The notes beneath the pieces are model-generated. The model ran no database searches. It was not told the DNA's origin and worked only from the letters and a program-made list of their open reading frames with translations. A program made the position numbers and the translations under genes. From Pseudomonas fluorescens (GTDB lineage: Bacteria > Pseudomonadota > Gammaproteobacteria > Pseudomonadales > Pseudomonadaceae), in contig NZ_CABVIX010000001.1 of assembly GCF_902498185.1 (NCBI RefSeq), positions 620,001-684,000 of the forward strand: 64,000 nt of DNA, in the 5' to 3' direction. Numbering within the stretch: position 1 is the stretch's first letter; every line of letters starts with the position of its first letter. Of this stretch, positions 24,509 through 32,676 are shown in pieces.

Positions 24509-24552
24509 AGTATTTCCCCTGACCAACGGGTCGGCATCGTCTCAATGGACTA
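24509..24552 (-). promoter_or_regulatory. Regulon box (minus strand) and -10, hdhA-like/hsaEGF operon
   Basis: Minus-strand box at 24552-24535: TAGTCCATTGAGACGATG. AATACT (24514-24509) follows after 20 bases. Divergent partner at 24588. Confidence 0.75.
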
Positions 24553-24587
24553 ACGCCGCGCCCCGCCCGCCGAGGCCTGCGCTGCTC

Positions 24588-24631
24588 TAGTCCGCATTGA
24601 CGATGATCCCCAGGCGCTGCGGCGGGATGAT
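24588..24631 (+). promoter_or_regulatory. Regulon box (TAGTCCGCATTGACGATG) and -10, hsaA operon
   Basis: Box at 24588-24605, then 20 bases, then GATGAT (24626-24631). Predicted start near 24638 rules out longer versions of hsaA. Confidence 0.75.
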
Positions 24632-24687
24632 CGGTCATGGCTCGCGCATTGGCGCAACGAGATCGGGAGAACAGAAGGATGCACAGC

Positions 24688-25866
24688 ATGCGAGAAAAGA
24701 CCGCGGACGAAATCCAACTGCTAGAGCGGGCACGCCAGCTGCTGCCCGCCCTGCGCGAACGCTCGGCGCAAGGTGACCGCGAGCTCAAGGTCGCCGACGA
24801 CACCATCGCCGACCTGAAGGCGGCGGGGCTGCTGCGGGCGCTGCAGCCGCGCGCCTTTGGTGGCTTCGAGGTGGACCCGCGCACGTTTTTCGAGATCCAG
24901 ATGATCCTGGCCGAAGGCTGCATGTCCACCGCCTGGGTGTACGGGGTCATGGGCGTGCACCCTTGGCAGCTGGCCCGCTACCCGGTCGAGGCCCAGCGCG
25001 AGGTATGGGGGCAGGACCCTGACACGCTGGTGTCCTCCACCTATATGCCGACCGCCAAGGTCACGGTCGTGGAAGGTGGCTACCGGATCAGCGGGCGCTG
25101 GGGCTTTTCCAGTGGCAGCGAACACTGTCAGTGGGCATTGCTGGGCGGGATCCTGCCGGCGGACGGGGAGCAGGCCGCCGAGCACGGCACGTTCCTGCTG
25201 CCGCGTAGCGACTACCGCATCGAACGCAACTGGGACGTGCTGGGACTGCGCGGTACCGGCAGCCACGACATCCTGGTCGAAGACGTCTTCGTGCCCGCGC
25301 ACCGCGTCCAGCGCACCAACAACTGCGCCCTGGAGGCCACCCCCGGACGGCTGGTCAACACCAACCCTATCTATGCAATTCCCTTTGCCCAGGTGTTTTC
25401 CAGGGCTGTATCGACCTCGGCCATCGGCGCCCTGCAGGGCGCGATCGATCTGTTCCGCGCCAATGCGGCCCAGCACATCGGCAAGCACGGCTCGCGCACG
25501 GCCGACGACCCGGCGGCGCAGACGGCCGTGGCCGACGCCACGATCACCGTCGACAGCCTCAGGCTGGTGCTCGAACGCAACTATGAGCACCTGATGCAGT
25601 TGGCGCGTGCCGGTGAAATGCCTGATGTGGAAACCCGCCTGCTGTACCGCTACCAGTCCGCGTACGTCACAAACCTGTGCGCCGAGAAGGTCAACGAACT
25701 GTTGCGCTGCATGGCCGCCTCCGGGCTCTACAACACCAACCCGGTGGCGCGCCTGTTCCGCGACCTGCACCAGGCGCGCGGGCATATTGCCAACAACTTC
25801 CAGGCCTATGGCCGCACCTTGGGCGCGGTGCAGTTGGGCTTGCCCAACCCGGATCCGTACGTTTGA
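24688..25866 (+). CDS. hsaA: 3-HSA 4-hydroxylase oxygenase component (HsaA/TesA2 type)
   Basis: A 392-residue flavin-dependent monooxygenase with acyl-CoA-dehydrogenase fold, the usual length for HsaA. Seen are LLRALQPRAFGGFEVDPRTF near 45-65, GRWGFSSGSEHCQWALLGG near 135-155, GLRGTGSHDILVEDVFVP near 185-205 and a C-terminal RDLHQARGHIANNFQAYG. It hydroxylates the aromatised ring A of 3-HSA to a catechol using reduced flavin supplied by a separate reductase. The ATG at 24688 (AAGGA 8 bases upstream) fits better than 24679. No small flavin reductase is next to it; kshB follows instead. Confidence 0.9.
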   Translation: MREKTADEIQLLERARQLLPALRERSAQGDRELKVADDTIADLKAAGLLRALQPRAFGGFEVDPRTFFEIQMILAEGCMSTAWVYGVMGVHPWQLARYPVEAQREVWGQDPDTLVSSTYMPTAKVTVVEGGYRISGRWGFSSGSEHCQWALLGGILPADGEQAAEHGTFLLPRSDYRIERNWDVLGLRGTGSHDILVEDVFVPAHRVQRTNNCALEATPGRLVNTNPIYAIPFAQVFSRAVSTSAIGALQGAIDLFRANAAQHIGKHGSRTADDPAAQTAVADATITVDSLRLVLERNYEHLMQLARAGEMPDVETRLLYRYQSAYVTNLCAEKVNELLRCMAASGLYNTNPVARLFRDLHQARGHIANNFQAYGRTLGAVQLGLPNPDPYV

Positions 25867-25913
25867 CGCCTTTGCCCGCCTGTCACGGGGCGGGCACCTT
25901 GAGAGCTTGAGCC

Positions 25914-26936
25914 ATGAATGACTTTCTTGCCTTGCGCGTGGCGCGGGTGGTCGAGGAAACGGCCGATGCCTGCTCGCTGATCTTCGATGTGCCCGAGCAC
26001 CTCACCGAGCGCTTTCGCTATCAGCCTGGGCAGTTCCTGACCCTGCGCATCCCCTACGCGGATGACTGGCTGCCGCGCTGTTATTCGCTGTCGAGCACAC
26101 CGTTGCTCGATGAGCCGTTGCGGGTGACGGTCAAGCGGGTCCGCGATGGACGCGCTTCAAACTGGCTGTGCGGCCAACTCCAGGAGGGCCAGACCCTGCA
26201 AGTGCTGCCGCCGGCAGGCGTGTTCGTGCCGCGCAACCTGGACGCCGACCTGCTGTTGTTCGGCGGTGGCAGCGGCGTGACGCCGGTGCTGTCGATCCTG
26301 CGGTCGGCGCTCTTGGCCGGCCAGGGGCGGATCCTGCTGATCTACGCCAACCGCAATGAAGCCTCGGTGATTTTCCGGGACGAACTGCAGCTGCTCGCCA
26401 GCGCCCATCCCGAGCGCCTGCAGGTGGTGCACTGGCTCGATGCAGTCCAGGGCATACCGTGCGCGCGGCAGTTGGCGACGCTGGCCCGGCCCTTCATCGA
26501 CGCCGAGGCGTTCATCTGCGGCCCTGGGCCGTTCATGGACACCGCGGTCAGCGCTCTGAAGAGCCTGGGTGTTCCGGCCAATCGGGTGCATGTGGAACGC
26601 TTTGTCTCGTTGCCGGGAGAGGGGGAGGCGGTGCAGGTGCACGCCAGTGAGGCGGCGGTGGCAGCACAGCTGGCCGTGCGCCTGGACGGCGAGGATCACC
26701 AGCTCGACTGTGCCAGCGGCGAAACCGTCCTGGCGGCCATGGAACGGGCCGGCCTCAAGCCACCCAGTGCCTGCAGGGTGGGCGGTTGCGCCTCATGCAT
26801 GTGCACTCTTGAAAGTGGCGACATTGAACTGCTGCTCAACGATGCACTGGAGGCCGGCGAACTGGCCGAGGGCTGGATCCTGGCCTGCCAGGCCGTCCCC
26901 ACCAGTGCGCACCTGCGTATCCGATTTCCCGAGTGA
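25914..26936 (+). CDS. kshB: 3-ketosteroid 9-alpha-hydroxylase reductase (KshB type)
   Basis: A 340-residue ferredoxin-reductase fusion. FAD-binding RCYSLSSTPL near 57-66, TVKRVRDGRASNWLC near 75, an NAD domain with LLFGGGSGVTPVLSIL near 112-127 and ICGPGPFMDTAV near 202, then a plant-type [2Fe-2S] domain with CRVGGCASCMC near 286-296 and a later Cys in WILACQA. Order and motifs match mycobacterial KshB as I remember it. It passes NADH electrons to the Rieske oxygenase KshA, here encoded 26 kb away. Overlaps the next gene by one base (TGATG). Confidence 0.92.
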   Translation: MNDFLALRVARVVEETADACSLIFDVPEHLTERFRYQPGQFLTLRIPYADDWLPRCYSLSSTPLLDEPLRVTVKRVRDGRASNWLCGQLQEGQTLQVLPPAGVFVPRNLDADLLLFGGGSGVTPVLSILRSALLAGQGRILLIYANRNEASVIFRDELQLLASAHPERLQVVHWLDAVQGIPCARQLATLARPFIDAEAFICGPGPFMDTAVSALKSLGVPANRVHVERFVSLPGEGEAVQVHASEAAVAAQLAVRLDGEDHQLDCASGETVLAAMERAGLKPPSACRVGGCASCMCTLESGDIELLLNDALEAGELAEGWILACQAVPTSAHLRIRFPE

Positions 26937-28579
26937 TGCCTATGAACGACCCAGTCATGACCCCAAGCGTGAGCAGTGACCTGAGCCCGGCCGCGGTGCC
27001 GGCCACCATCCCCCGTCTGCTGTTCGACAGCGCCCAGCGTTTCGCCGGCCGCACCGCGATCGAAGACGACGGCATCTGCATCGACTACGCGCAGTTGCCG
27101 GCGCTGGCGCTGGAGGTCACGCGCGGCCTGATGGCGCTGGGCATCCAGCCAGGCGAGCGGGTTGGCGTGTGGGCGCCCAACGGGCGCGACTGGATCATCA
27201 CCGCCCTGGGCATTCATTGCGCGGGCGCCGTTCTGGTGCCGCTCAATACCCGCGCCAAGGGGAACGAAGCTGCCGATGTGCTCGCGCGCAGCGGTTGCCG
27301 GGTGCTTTTCGTCCAGCAACGCTTCCTTGCCACCGACTATCCCGCGATGCTGCAACCCTTTCGTCCCCACAGCCTCGCCCACCTGGTGGTGTTCGGCAGC
27401 GATTCACCGCGTGAGCACTGCGACCTGACCTTCGAGCAATTCAAGGCCGGGGCCGTGACAGTCGAGGCACTGACCGCCCAGCGCCGGGCCCTGTCCATCC
27501 AGCCGGAGGCGGTCTGCGACCTGTTGTTCACCTCGGGCACCACGGGCAAGCCCAAGGGCGTGATGAGCGGGCATGGCGCCTGCCTGCGTGCCTTCAGTGA
27601 ATACGTGCGGGTGATCGGCCTGGTGCCTGGGGACCGCTACCTCATCGTCAACCCGTTCTTCCATGCCTTCGGCTACAAGGCAGGCTGGCTGACGTGCCTG
27701 CTTGCCGGCGCGACCGTCCTGCCGCACGCCGTCTTCGACGCCGACGCAGTGTTCCAGCGGATCGCCCGCGACCGCATCAGCGTGTTGCCCGGTGCGCCAA
27801 CCTTGTACCTGTCGTTGCTGGCGCATCCGCGCCTGCGCGAGACCGATCTGTCGAGCCTGCGCATCGCCGTGACCGGCTCGGCCAGTATCCCCCCGAGCCT
27901 GATCGAGCGAATGCGCGGCGAACTGGGCTTCAGTTGCGTCATCACCGCCTATGGCCTGACCGAGTGCGGCGGCCTGGCAACGCTGTGCGATCCCCGGGAC
28001 TCGGCCGAGACCATCGCTACCACCAGCGGACGGGCGCTGGCAGGCACCGAAGTGAGTATCCGCGACCCGAGTAGCCAGGCGCTGCCCACAGGTGAAACCG
28101 GCGAGATCTGCCTGCGTGGCTTCCATGTGATGCAGGGGTACTTTGAGGACCGCGCAGCGACCGCCGAAGCCATCGACAGCGAGGGCTGGCTGCACACCGG
28201 GGATGTCGGGCGCCTGGACGCTTCGGGCAACCTGATCATCACCGACCGCCTCAAGGACCTGTTCATCGTGGGCGGTTTCAACTGCTACCCGGCGGAGATC
28301 GAAGCCACCTTGATCGATCACCCGGCGATCGCCCAGGTGGCGGTGGTGGGCGTGGCCGACGAGCGCATGGGCGAGGTGGGGTGTGCCTGTGTGGTGCTGC
28401 GCGAAGGCCAGCAGCTGCAGGCCCAGGAGCTGGTCGCCTGGAGCCGGGAGCGCATGGCCAACTACAAGGTGCCCCGGCAGGTGCGCTTCATGGCGTCGTT
28501 GCCGCTCAATCCTTCGGCGAAGGTGGCCAAGAACGAGCTGCGCACATTGCTCGCAGCGAGCGCCAGCCAACCCGCCTAG
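26936..28579 (+). CDS. fadD3: HIP-CoA ligase-like acyl-CoA synthetase (FadD3/StdA3/ScdA type)
   Basis: A 547-residue adenylate-forming enzyme: LLFTSGTTGKPKGVMSGH near 200-217, TAYGLTECGGLATL near 340, GWLHTGDVGRLDASGNLIIT near 420 and DRLKDLFIVGGFNCYPAEIE near 438-457, with a C-terminal Lys in NPSAKVAKNEL. The N-terminal part (AIEDDGICIDYAQLPALALE, GVWAPNGRDWII, VLVPLNTRAKGNEA) recalls mycobacterial FadD3, which activates HIP, the C/D-ring propionate left after A/B removal. Three ATG/GTG starts are possible within 10 bases; ATG 26936 overlaps the kshB stop. Its TAG stop opens a degenerate copy of the regulon box. Confidence 0.85.
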   Translation: MPMNDPVMTPSVSSDLSPAAVPATIPRLLFDSAQRFAGRTAIEDDGICIDYAQLPALALEVTRGLMALGIQPGERVGVWAPNGRDWIITALGIHCAGAVLVPLNTRAKGNEAADVLARSGCRVLFVQQRFLATDYPAMLQPFRPHSLAHLVVFGSDSPREHCDLTFEQFKAGAVTVEALTAQRRALSIQPEAVCDLLFTSGTTGKPKGVMSGHGACLRAFSEYVRVIGLVPGDRYLIVNPFFHAFGYKAGWLTCLLAGATVLPHAVFDADAVFQRIARDRISVLPGAPTLYLSLLAHPRLRETDLSSLRIAVTGSASIPPSLIERMRGELGFSCVITAYGLTECGGLATLCDPRDSAETIATTSGRALAGTEVSIRDPSSQALPTGETGEICLRGFHVMQGYFEDRAATAEAIDSEGWLHTGDVGRLDASGNLIITDRLKDLFIVGGFNCYPAEIEATLIDHPAIAQVAVVGVADERMGEVGCACVVLREGQQLQAQELVAWSRERMANYKVPRQVRFMASLPLNPSAKVAKNELRTLLAASASQPA

Positions 28580-28604
28580 GCCAGATGGATGATGCCTGCG
28601 CGCC

Positions 28605-28628
28605 GCCGGCGCTCCACGCTGCGCCGGC
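28605..28628 (+). other. Intercistronic hairpin before DUF1302 copy 2
   Basis: GCCGGCGC-TCCACGCT-GCGCCGGC, a perfect 8-bp stem, followed at once by an AAn tract and the AAGGAA ribosome binding site. Same arrangement as before DUF1302 copy 1. Confidence 0.5.
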
Positions 28629-28635
28629 GACCCAC

Positions 28636-28646
28636 AACAAGAACAA
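28636..28646 (+). promoter_or_regulatory. Candidate Crc/Hfq site (AACAAGAACAA)
   Basis: Perfect AAnAAnAAnAA tract touching the ribosome binding site of DUF1302 copy 2. Confidence 0.6.
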
Positions 28647-28656
28647 GGAAACCTGC

Positions 28657-30300
28657 ATGGCTAGGCACGACTCACGTATCTGCAAGGACGTATTCCCCGG
28701 CGCGGCGTTGCTGACACTGGCAGTGGCCTGTACCCAGGCCAATGCCGGTCCGCGGCTGGAACTGGGCGAGAACACTACCCTGGATACCTCGCTGACCGTC
28801 AACTACACGGCCTCGATGCGCACCGCCAAACCTGCGCAGCAATACCTCGGCGACCCGAACAACGATGACGGCTCGCGCAATTTCAAGCGGGGCTCGCTGG
28901 TCAACAATCGCGTCAGCGTGTTCGGCGAGATGCTGCTCAAGCACGACAACCTCGGAGCGGTGTTGCGTGGCAGTCACTTCTACGACGACGTCTACCACGA
29001 CCTCAACGACAACGACTCGCCCGGCACGGTGAACAAGATCGGCCGTGCCAACGGCTTCAGCGAGGACACCCGGCACCTGAGCGGCAGCAAGGCGCGCCTG
29101 CTGGACGCCTACGTCTACGGCAACTTCGACGTCGCCGACAATCAGTACCTGTCGCTCAAGGTCGGCCGCCATCTGGTCGCCTGGGGCGAGAGCCTGTTCT
29201 GGGCCAACATCAGCCAGGGCCAGGCGCCTGTGGACGCTACCAAGTTCAACGTCCCGGGGACCGAAGCCAAGGATGCCTACCTGCCGGTTGGCCAGGTGTC
29301 GGCGTCCTGGTCGCTGAACGAAGACCTGACCCTGGTCGGTTTCTACCAGTACGAGTGGGAAAAGACCCAGCTGAACCCGGTCGGCGACTTCTTCGGCAGC
29401 GATACCTTTGGCCCCGGCGCCGAGTTCTACCGGCTCGGGGCTGGCGTGGTCGACAGCCTGCCCGCTGCGCAGGCCGTGGCCTATGCGGGCGATGTCGAGC
29501 CCCGCGACAGCGGCCAGTGGGGGCTGGGCGTTCGTTATCGAGTGACCGACAACACCGAGGTCGGCCTGTTCCACTATCGCTACCACGAGCGCGTGGGGTC
29601 CCTGTTCTTCGACTTCAGCGGGCAGACCCAGTATTCATCGCTGGACGACATCGGCCGTTATGCCAGCGCAGGCAGTGGTCCGGTGTATCGCCTGGGGTAC
29701 CTGGACGATGTGGAATTGACCGGGATGAGCTTCAGTTCCAAGCTGGGCGATTCAGTGCAGTTCGCGGGCGACCTGAGCTACCGTGACGGCGCGGCGGTGT
29801 ACCTGAACAACGGTGCGCCCGCGCGGGGCCAGATCTGGCAAGGCAACCTCAATGGCAGCTACATCCTTGGCCCAAGCTTCCTGGCCCAGCAGACCACCTT
29901 CATGGCCGAGGTCGTGCACCAGCATATCCAGGGCGTTGATACCGTGCACATCAGCGGTGGCGGCCCGGGCGTGGATGGCAGTTTCAATCAGTTCGAGTCC
30001 GCCACCCAGACCCGCGGCCAGACCTTGCTCGGCGTCAGCGCGTTCATGGAACACCCGGGCATCGCCGATGGCTTCGACCTGATCACGCGCGTGTCCTGGA
30101 CACAGAATCTCGACGGCAGTGCCTATCAGGGACTGGGCCGCGATGAGAAACGCCTGACCGTGGGTGGCGACATCAAGTACCTGGGCAACTTCCAGGTCGG
30201 CCTGACCTACGTGGCCTACCTCAGCTCGCCGGACATTGCCCAGGGACGCATGCTCGCGGACCGCGACTACCTGTCGTTCAACACCAAATACACTTTCTGA
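28657..30300 (+). CDS. DUF1302 outer-membrane protein (copy 2)
   Basis: A 547-residue secreted protein. ATG 28657 has AAGGAA 6 bases upstream; signal peptide hydrophobic about 13-27, ending QANA-GP. The mature part begins RLELGENTTLDTSLTVNYTA and shares with copy 1 (10251) the blocks FYDDVYHDLNDNDSPGTVNK, RLLDAYVYGN, GRHLVAWGESL and the ending ADRDYLSFNTKYTF. The C-terminal Phe is typical of outer-membrane barrels. Lies between fadD3 and an Fe-S ene-reductase in the hsaA operon. Role in moving hydrophobic substrate is inferred from family context. Confidence 0.88.
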   Translation: MARHDSRICKDVFPGAALLTLAVACTQANAGPRLELGENTTLDTSLTVNYTASMRTAKPAQQYLGDPNNDDGSRNFKRGSLVNNRVSVFGEMLLKHDNLGAVLRGSHFYDDVYHDLNDNDSPGTVNKIGRANGFSEDTRHLSGSKARLLDAYVYGNFDVADNQYLSLKVGRHLVAWGESLFWANISQGQAPVDATKFNVPGTEAKDAYLPVGQVSASWSLNEDLTLVGFYQYEWEKTQLNPVGDFFGSDTFGPGAEFYRLGAGVVDSLPAAQAVAYAGDVEPRDSGQWGLGVRYRVTDNTEVGLFHYRYHERVGSLFFDFSGQTQYSSLDDIGRYASAGSGPVYRLGYLDDVELTGMSFSSKLGDSVQFAGDLSYRDGAAVYLNNGAPARGQIWQGNLNGSYILGPSFLAQQTTFMAEVVHQHIQGVDTVHISGGGPGVDGSFNQFESATQTRGQTLLGVSAFMEHPGIADGFDLITRVSWTQNLDGSAYQGLGRDEKRLTVGGDIKYLGNFQVGLTYVAYLSSPDIAQGRMLADRDYLSFNTKYTF

Positions 30301-30316
30301 TAACAAGGGCCCTGCC

Positions 30317-31549
30317 ATGCACACGTCCCCGTTCAGCCCGATTACCCTGGGCCCGCTCACCCTCAAGAACCGCTTCATCAAGGCCGCCACAAACGAGGGC
30401 ATGAGCACCCAGGGCCTGCCTTCGCGACAGTTGGTCAAGCTGCATGCCGACCTTGCCCGTGGCGGCGTGGCGCTGACCACCGTGGCCTACTGCGCGGTCA
30501 GCCAGGATGGCCGCACCTTGCCCAATCAACTGTCACTGACCCGTGAGAGCCTGCCGCATTTCAAGGCCCTGACCGATGAGGTTCACCGCGAGGGCGGGTT
30601 GGCCAGCGCGCAGATCACCCACGGTGGCTGCTTCACGTTCATTCGCGAGCGCGCCACCCGCTACCCGCTGTCGGCCAGCGGCGGTTTCAACAAGATCGGC
30701 ATGATGAGCGGCATGTTCTTCAAGCAGGCCATGACCGAAGACGACATGCGCCAGGTGGTGCAGGACTTTGCACAGGGCGCCCGCACGGCCCGCGAGGCAG
30801 GGTTCGATGCCGTGGAAATCCACATGGGCCACGGTTACCTGCTCAGCCAGTTCATCTCGCCGATGTACAACAAGCGGCGCGACCAGTACGGCGGCAGCCT
30901 GGAAAACCGCCTGCGCTTTCCGCGCCGTGTGCTGCGGGCCGTGCTCGATGCGGTCGGCCGCGACCTGGCGGTGATCTGCAAGTACAGCGTCACCGAAGGC
31001 GTGCGGGCCGGCAACAGCGCCGAGGACGGCGCACAGATCGCGCGCATGCTCGAACAGGAGGGCGCCCACCTGCTGGTGCTCAGCGCAGGCATGAACGCCG
31101 AGTCGATCACCACCATGTTTGGCTCCTCCTTCCCCAAGGAAAACCGCGTCCAGCAGAAGAACCCGGTCATCGCCCTGGCGATGAAGATCCAGCGCCTACG
31201 CGACCCGCAGGTCGAGTTTCGCGAACTGTACCTGCTCGAACATGCACGCAAGGTGAGGGCGGCGGTGAAGATGCCGCTGGCGTACCTGGGCGGTGCCAGG
31301 AGCTTGCAGAGCATCGAGCAGGTGCTGGCCGAAGGCTTCGACATGGTCGCCATGGGCCGCGTGCTGCTGGCCGAGAAGGACTATGTCGAGAAGCTTGCCA
31401 GCGGCGCCAGCAAGGACTCGATCTGCACCGCCTGCAACCGTTGCGTGGCGATGATGTACACCCCGGGCGGGACGTCCTGTGTGCTCGGCAAGCCAGGTGA
31501 TGCCGAACTCAACCGGCAACCGGCCGGGGTTGTCCTGAAGGCTGGCTGA
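30317..31549 (+). CDS. Fe-S old-yellow-enzyme/BaiCD-like FMN oxidoreductase, single domain
   Basis: A 410-residue FMN TIM barrel of the 2,4-dienoyl-CoA reductase/BaiCD group: NRFIKAATNEGMS near 20, QITHGG near 98, EIHMGHGYLLSQF near 172 (the usual HxxHGYL), DQYGGSLENRLRFPRRV and AYLGGARSLQ with AMGRVLLAEKD near the C-terminus. A cysteine set Cys370, Cys373, Cys376 and Cys388 should bind [4Fe-4S]; the third spacing is CX2C rather than the usual CX3C. The NAD/FAD C-terminal domains of full 2,4-dienoyl-CoA reductases are missing. BaiCD-type enzymes act on 3-oxo-delta4 bile acids, so a steroid enone substrate is plausible. Start ATG 30317. Confidence 0.84.
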   Translation: MHTSPFSPITLGPLTLKNRFIKAATNEGMSTQGLPSRQLVKLHADLARGGVALTTVAYCAVSQDGRTLPNQLSLTRESLPHFKALTDEVHREGGLASAQITHGGCFTFIRERATRYPLSASGGFNKIGMMSGMFFKQAMTEDDMRQVVQDFAQGARTAREAGFDAVEIHMGHGYLLSQFISPMYNKRRDQYGGSLENRLRFPRRVLRAVLDAVGRDLAVICKYSVTEGVRAGNSAEDGAQIARMLEQEGAHLLVLSAGMNAESITTMFGSSFPKENRVQQKNPVIALAMKIQRLRDPQVEFRELYLLEHARKVRAAVKMPLAYLGGARSLQSIEQVLAEGFDMVAMGRVLLAEKDYVEKLASGASKDSICTACNRCVAMMYTPGGTSCVLGKPGDAELNRQPAGVVLKAG

Positions 31550-31554
31550 AGCCC

Positions 31555-31593
31555 GGCAGCCATCGCCGGTTTCGCCGGTGAAGGCTGCCTTTC
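31555..31593. terminator. Convergent-gene hairpin terminator
   Basis: GGCAGCC (31555-31561) pairs with GGCTGCC (31583-31589) around an inner CCGG stem, followed by TTTC. Lies between the Fe-S oxidoreductase and hsaD ends. Confidence 0.65.
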
Positions 31594-31598
31594 AGGTT

Positions 31599-32432
31599 TC
31601 AACCGTGGCGCAGGAACTCCAGGCAGCTGCGGTTGAACAGGTCGCGGTGCTCCACCTGCACCCAGTGCCCGCAGCGGTTGAGCACGATGAAACGAGCGTG
31701 CGGCGCGCGGTCAATGATGCGCTGGGCACCGCCGACCGGGTTGAAGTTGTCGTTGCTTCCCCAGAAACCGAGGATCGGACACTGCAGCTCGCCCAGGCGC
31801 GATTCCATGTTCGGTACCTGCATGGTACTGAACAGAGTCTTCGGCTGGGTGCGCGCGACCGCCACGCGTTCGAGCAGCAGGCTCTGCGGCAGGATCGAGT
31901 CATCGAACAGCTGCAGGCGCATCATGCTGCGCATCTCTTCAAGCCCGACGGGGCCTGCGTTGAACAGGCTGACCATGCGCACGATGCCTTCCATCCTGAA
32001 GTACGTCTCGCGCTCCTCGACACCGCCGGGTGCCAGCAGGATCAGGCGTTCGATCCGCGAGGGCAGGCGCAGCGCCATGCCCAGGGCAATCGCGCCGCCC
32101 AGGGAATTGCCGAGCACGGTGCAGCGGTCGATGTCCAGTGCATCGAGCAGGCCGGTCACGCTGTCGATGAAAAACGCCAAATCATACTGCACGTCCTCGG
32201 GCTTGTCGGAACGCCCGAACCCGGGCAGGTCGACCACCAGGTTGCGGTAGCCGGCATCGGTGAACTGCGGATAGTTGCCCTTGAAGTTGCTGAAGCCGCT
32301 GGCTCCTGGGCCGCTGCCGTGCAGCCAGACCACCACCGGGCCTGTGCCCTCGTCCAGGTAGTGCAGGCGCAGGCCGCTGGGCAGCGTCAGGTAATGGCCG
32401 GTAGGTAGCGGCAAGTCTTCGGATTGGCTCAT
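31599..32432 (-). CDS. hsaD: 4,5:9,10-diseco-3-oxo-steroid hydrolase (HsaD/TesD type)
   Basis: A 277-residue alpha/beta hydrolase of the meta-cleavage-product group. HGSGPGASGFSNFKGN near 38-53 (oxyanion loop), nucleophile Ser in GNSLGGAIALG near 108-118, Asp in WGSNDNFNP near 225 and His in NRCGHWVQVEH near 252-262. It cleaves the HsaC product into the C6 dienoate (to HsaE) and HIP (to the FadD3-type ligase). Single-gene transcript with its own regulon box, divergent from two SDR genes. Confidence 0.93.
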   Translation of the reverse strand: MSQSEDLPLPTGHYLTLPSGLRLHYLDEGTGPVVVWLHGSGPGASGFSNFKGNYPQFTDAGYRNLVVDLPGFGRSDKPEDVQYDLAFFIDSVTGLLDALDIDRCTVLGNSLGGAIALGMALRLPSRIERLILLAPGGVEERETYFRMEGIVRMVSLFNAGPVGLEEMRSMMRLQLFDDSILPQSLLLERVAVARTQPKTLFSTMQVPNMESRLGELQCPILGFWGSNDNFNPVGGAQRIIDRAPHARFIVLNRCGHWVQVEHRDLFNRSCLEFLRHG

Positions 32433-32513
32433 GTCGGGTCTCCGGATCGGCTGAAAGGGGGGCGAAGGTCCGGCCCGGATGAGCGGGTCGCGGTGCCTGG
32501 GTCGCGCCCCTGG

Positions 32514-32557
32514 ATGATCCGTTTCATGGATAGGCCCGGCATCGTCCGTTCAGACCA
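32514..32557 (-). promoter_or_regulatory. Regulon box (minus strand) and -10, hsaD
   Basis: Minus-strand box at 32557-32540: TGGTCTGAACGGACGATG, identical to the MFS box. GATCAT (32519-32514) follows after 20 bases. Confidence 0.75.
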
Positions 32558-32576
32558 CGGCCCGGTGGGGCGGCGT

Positions 32577-32620
32577 TAGTCCTATCGGACGATGCCTGGG
32601 GCGCGGGCACGGCCAATCAT
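32577..32620 (+). promoter_or_regulatory. Regulon box (TAGTCCTATCGGACGATG) and -10, SDR operon
   Basis: Box at 32577-32594, then 20 bases, then AATCAT (32615-32620). Only 19 bases separate it from the divergent hsaD box, the tightest pair. Confidence 0.75.
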
Positions 32621-32676
32621 GCAGGCGAACGGCCTGTCGCTGGTCGACAGGCTCCAACGCACCGCAGGAGAACGCT

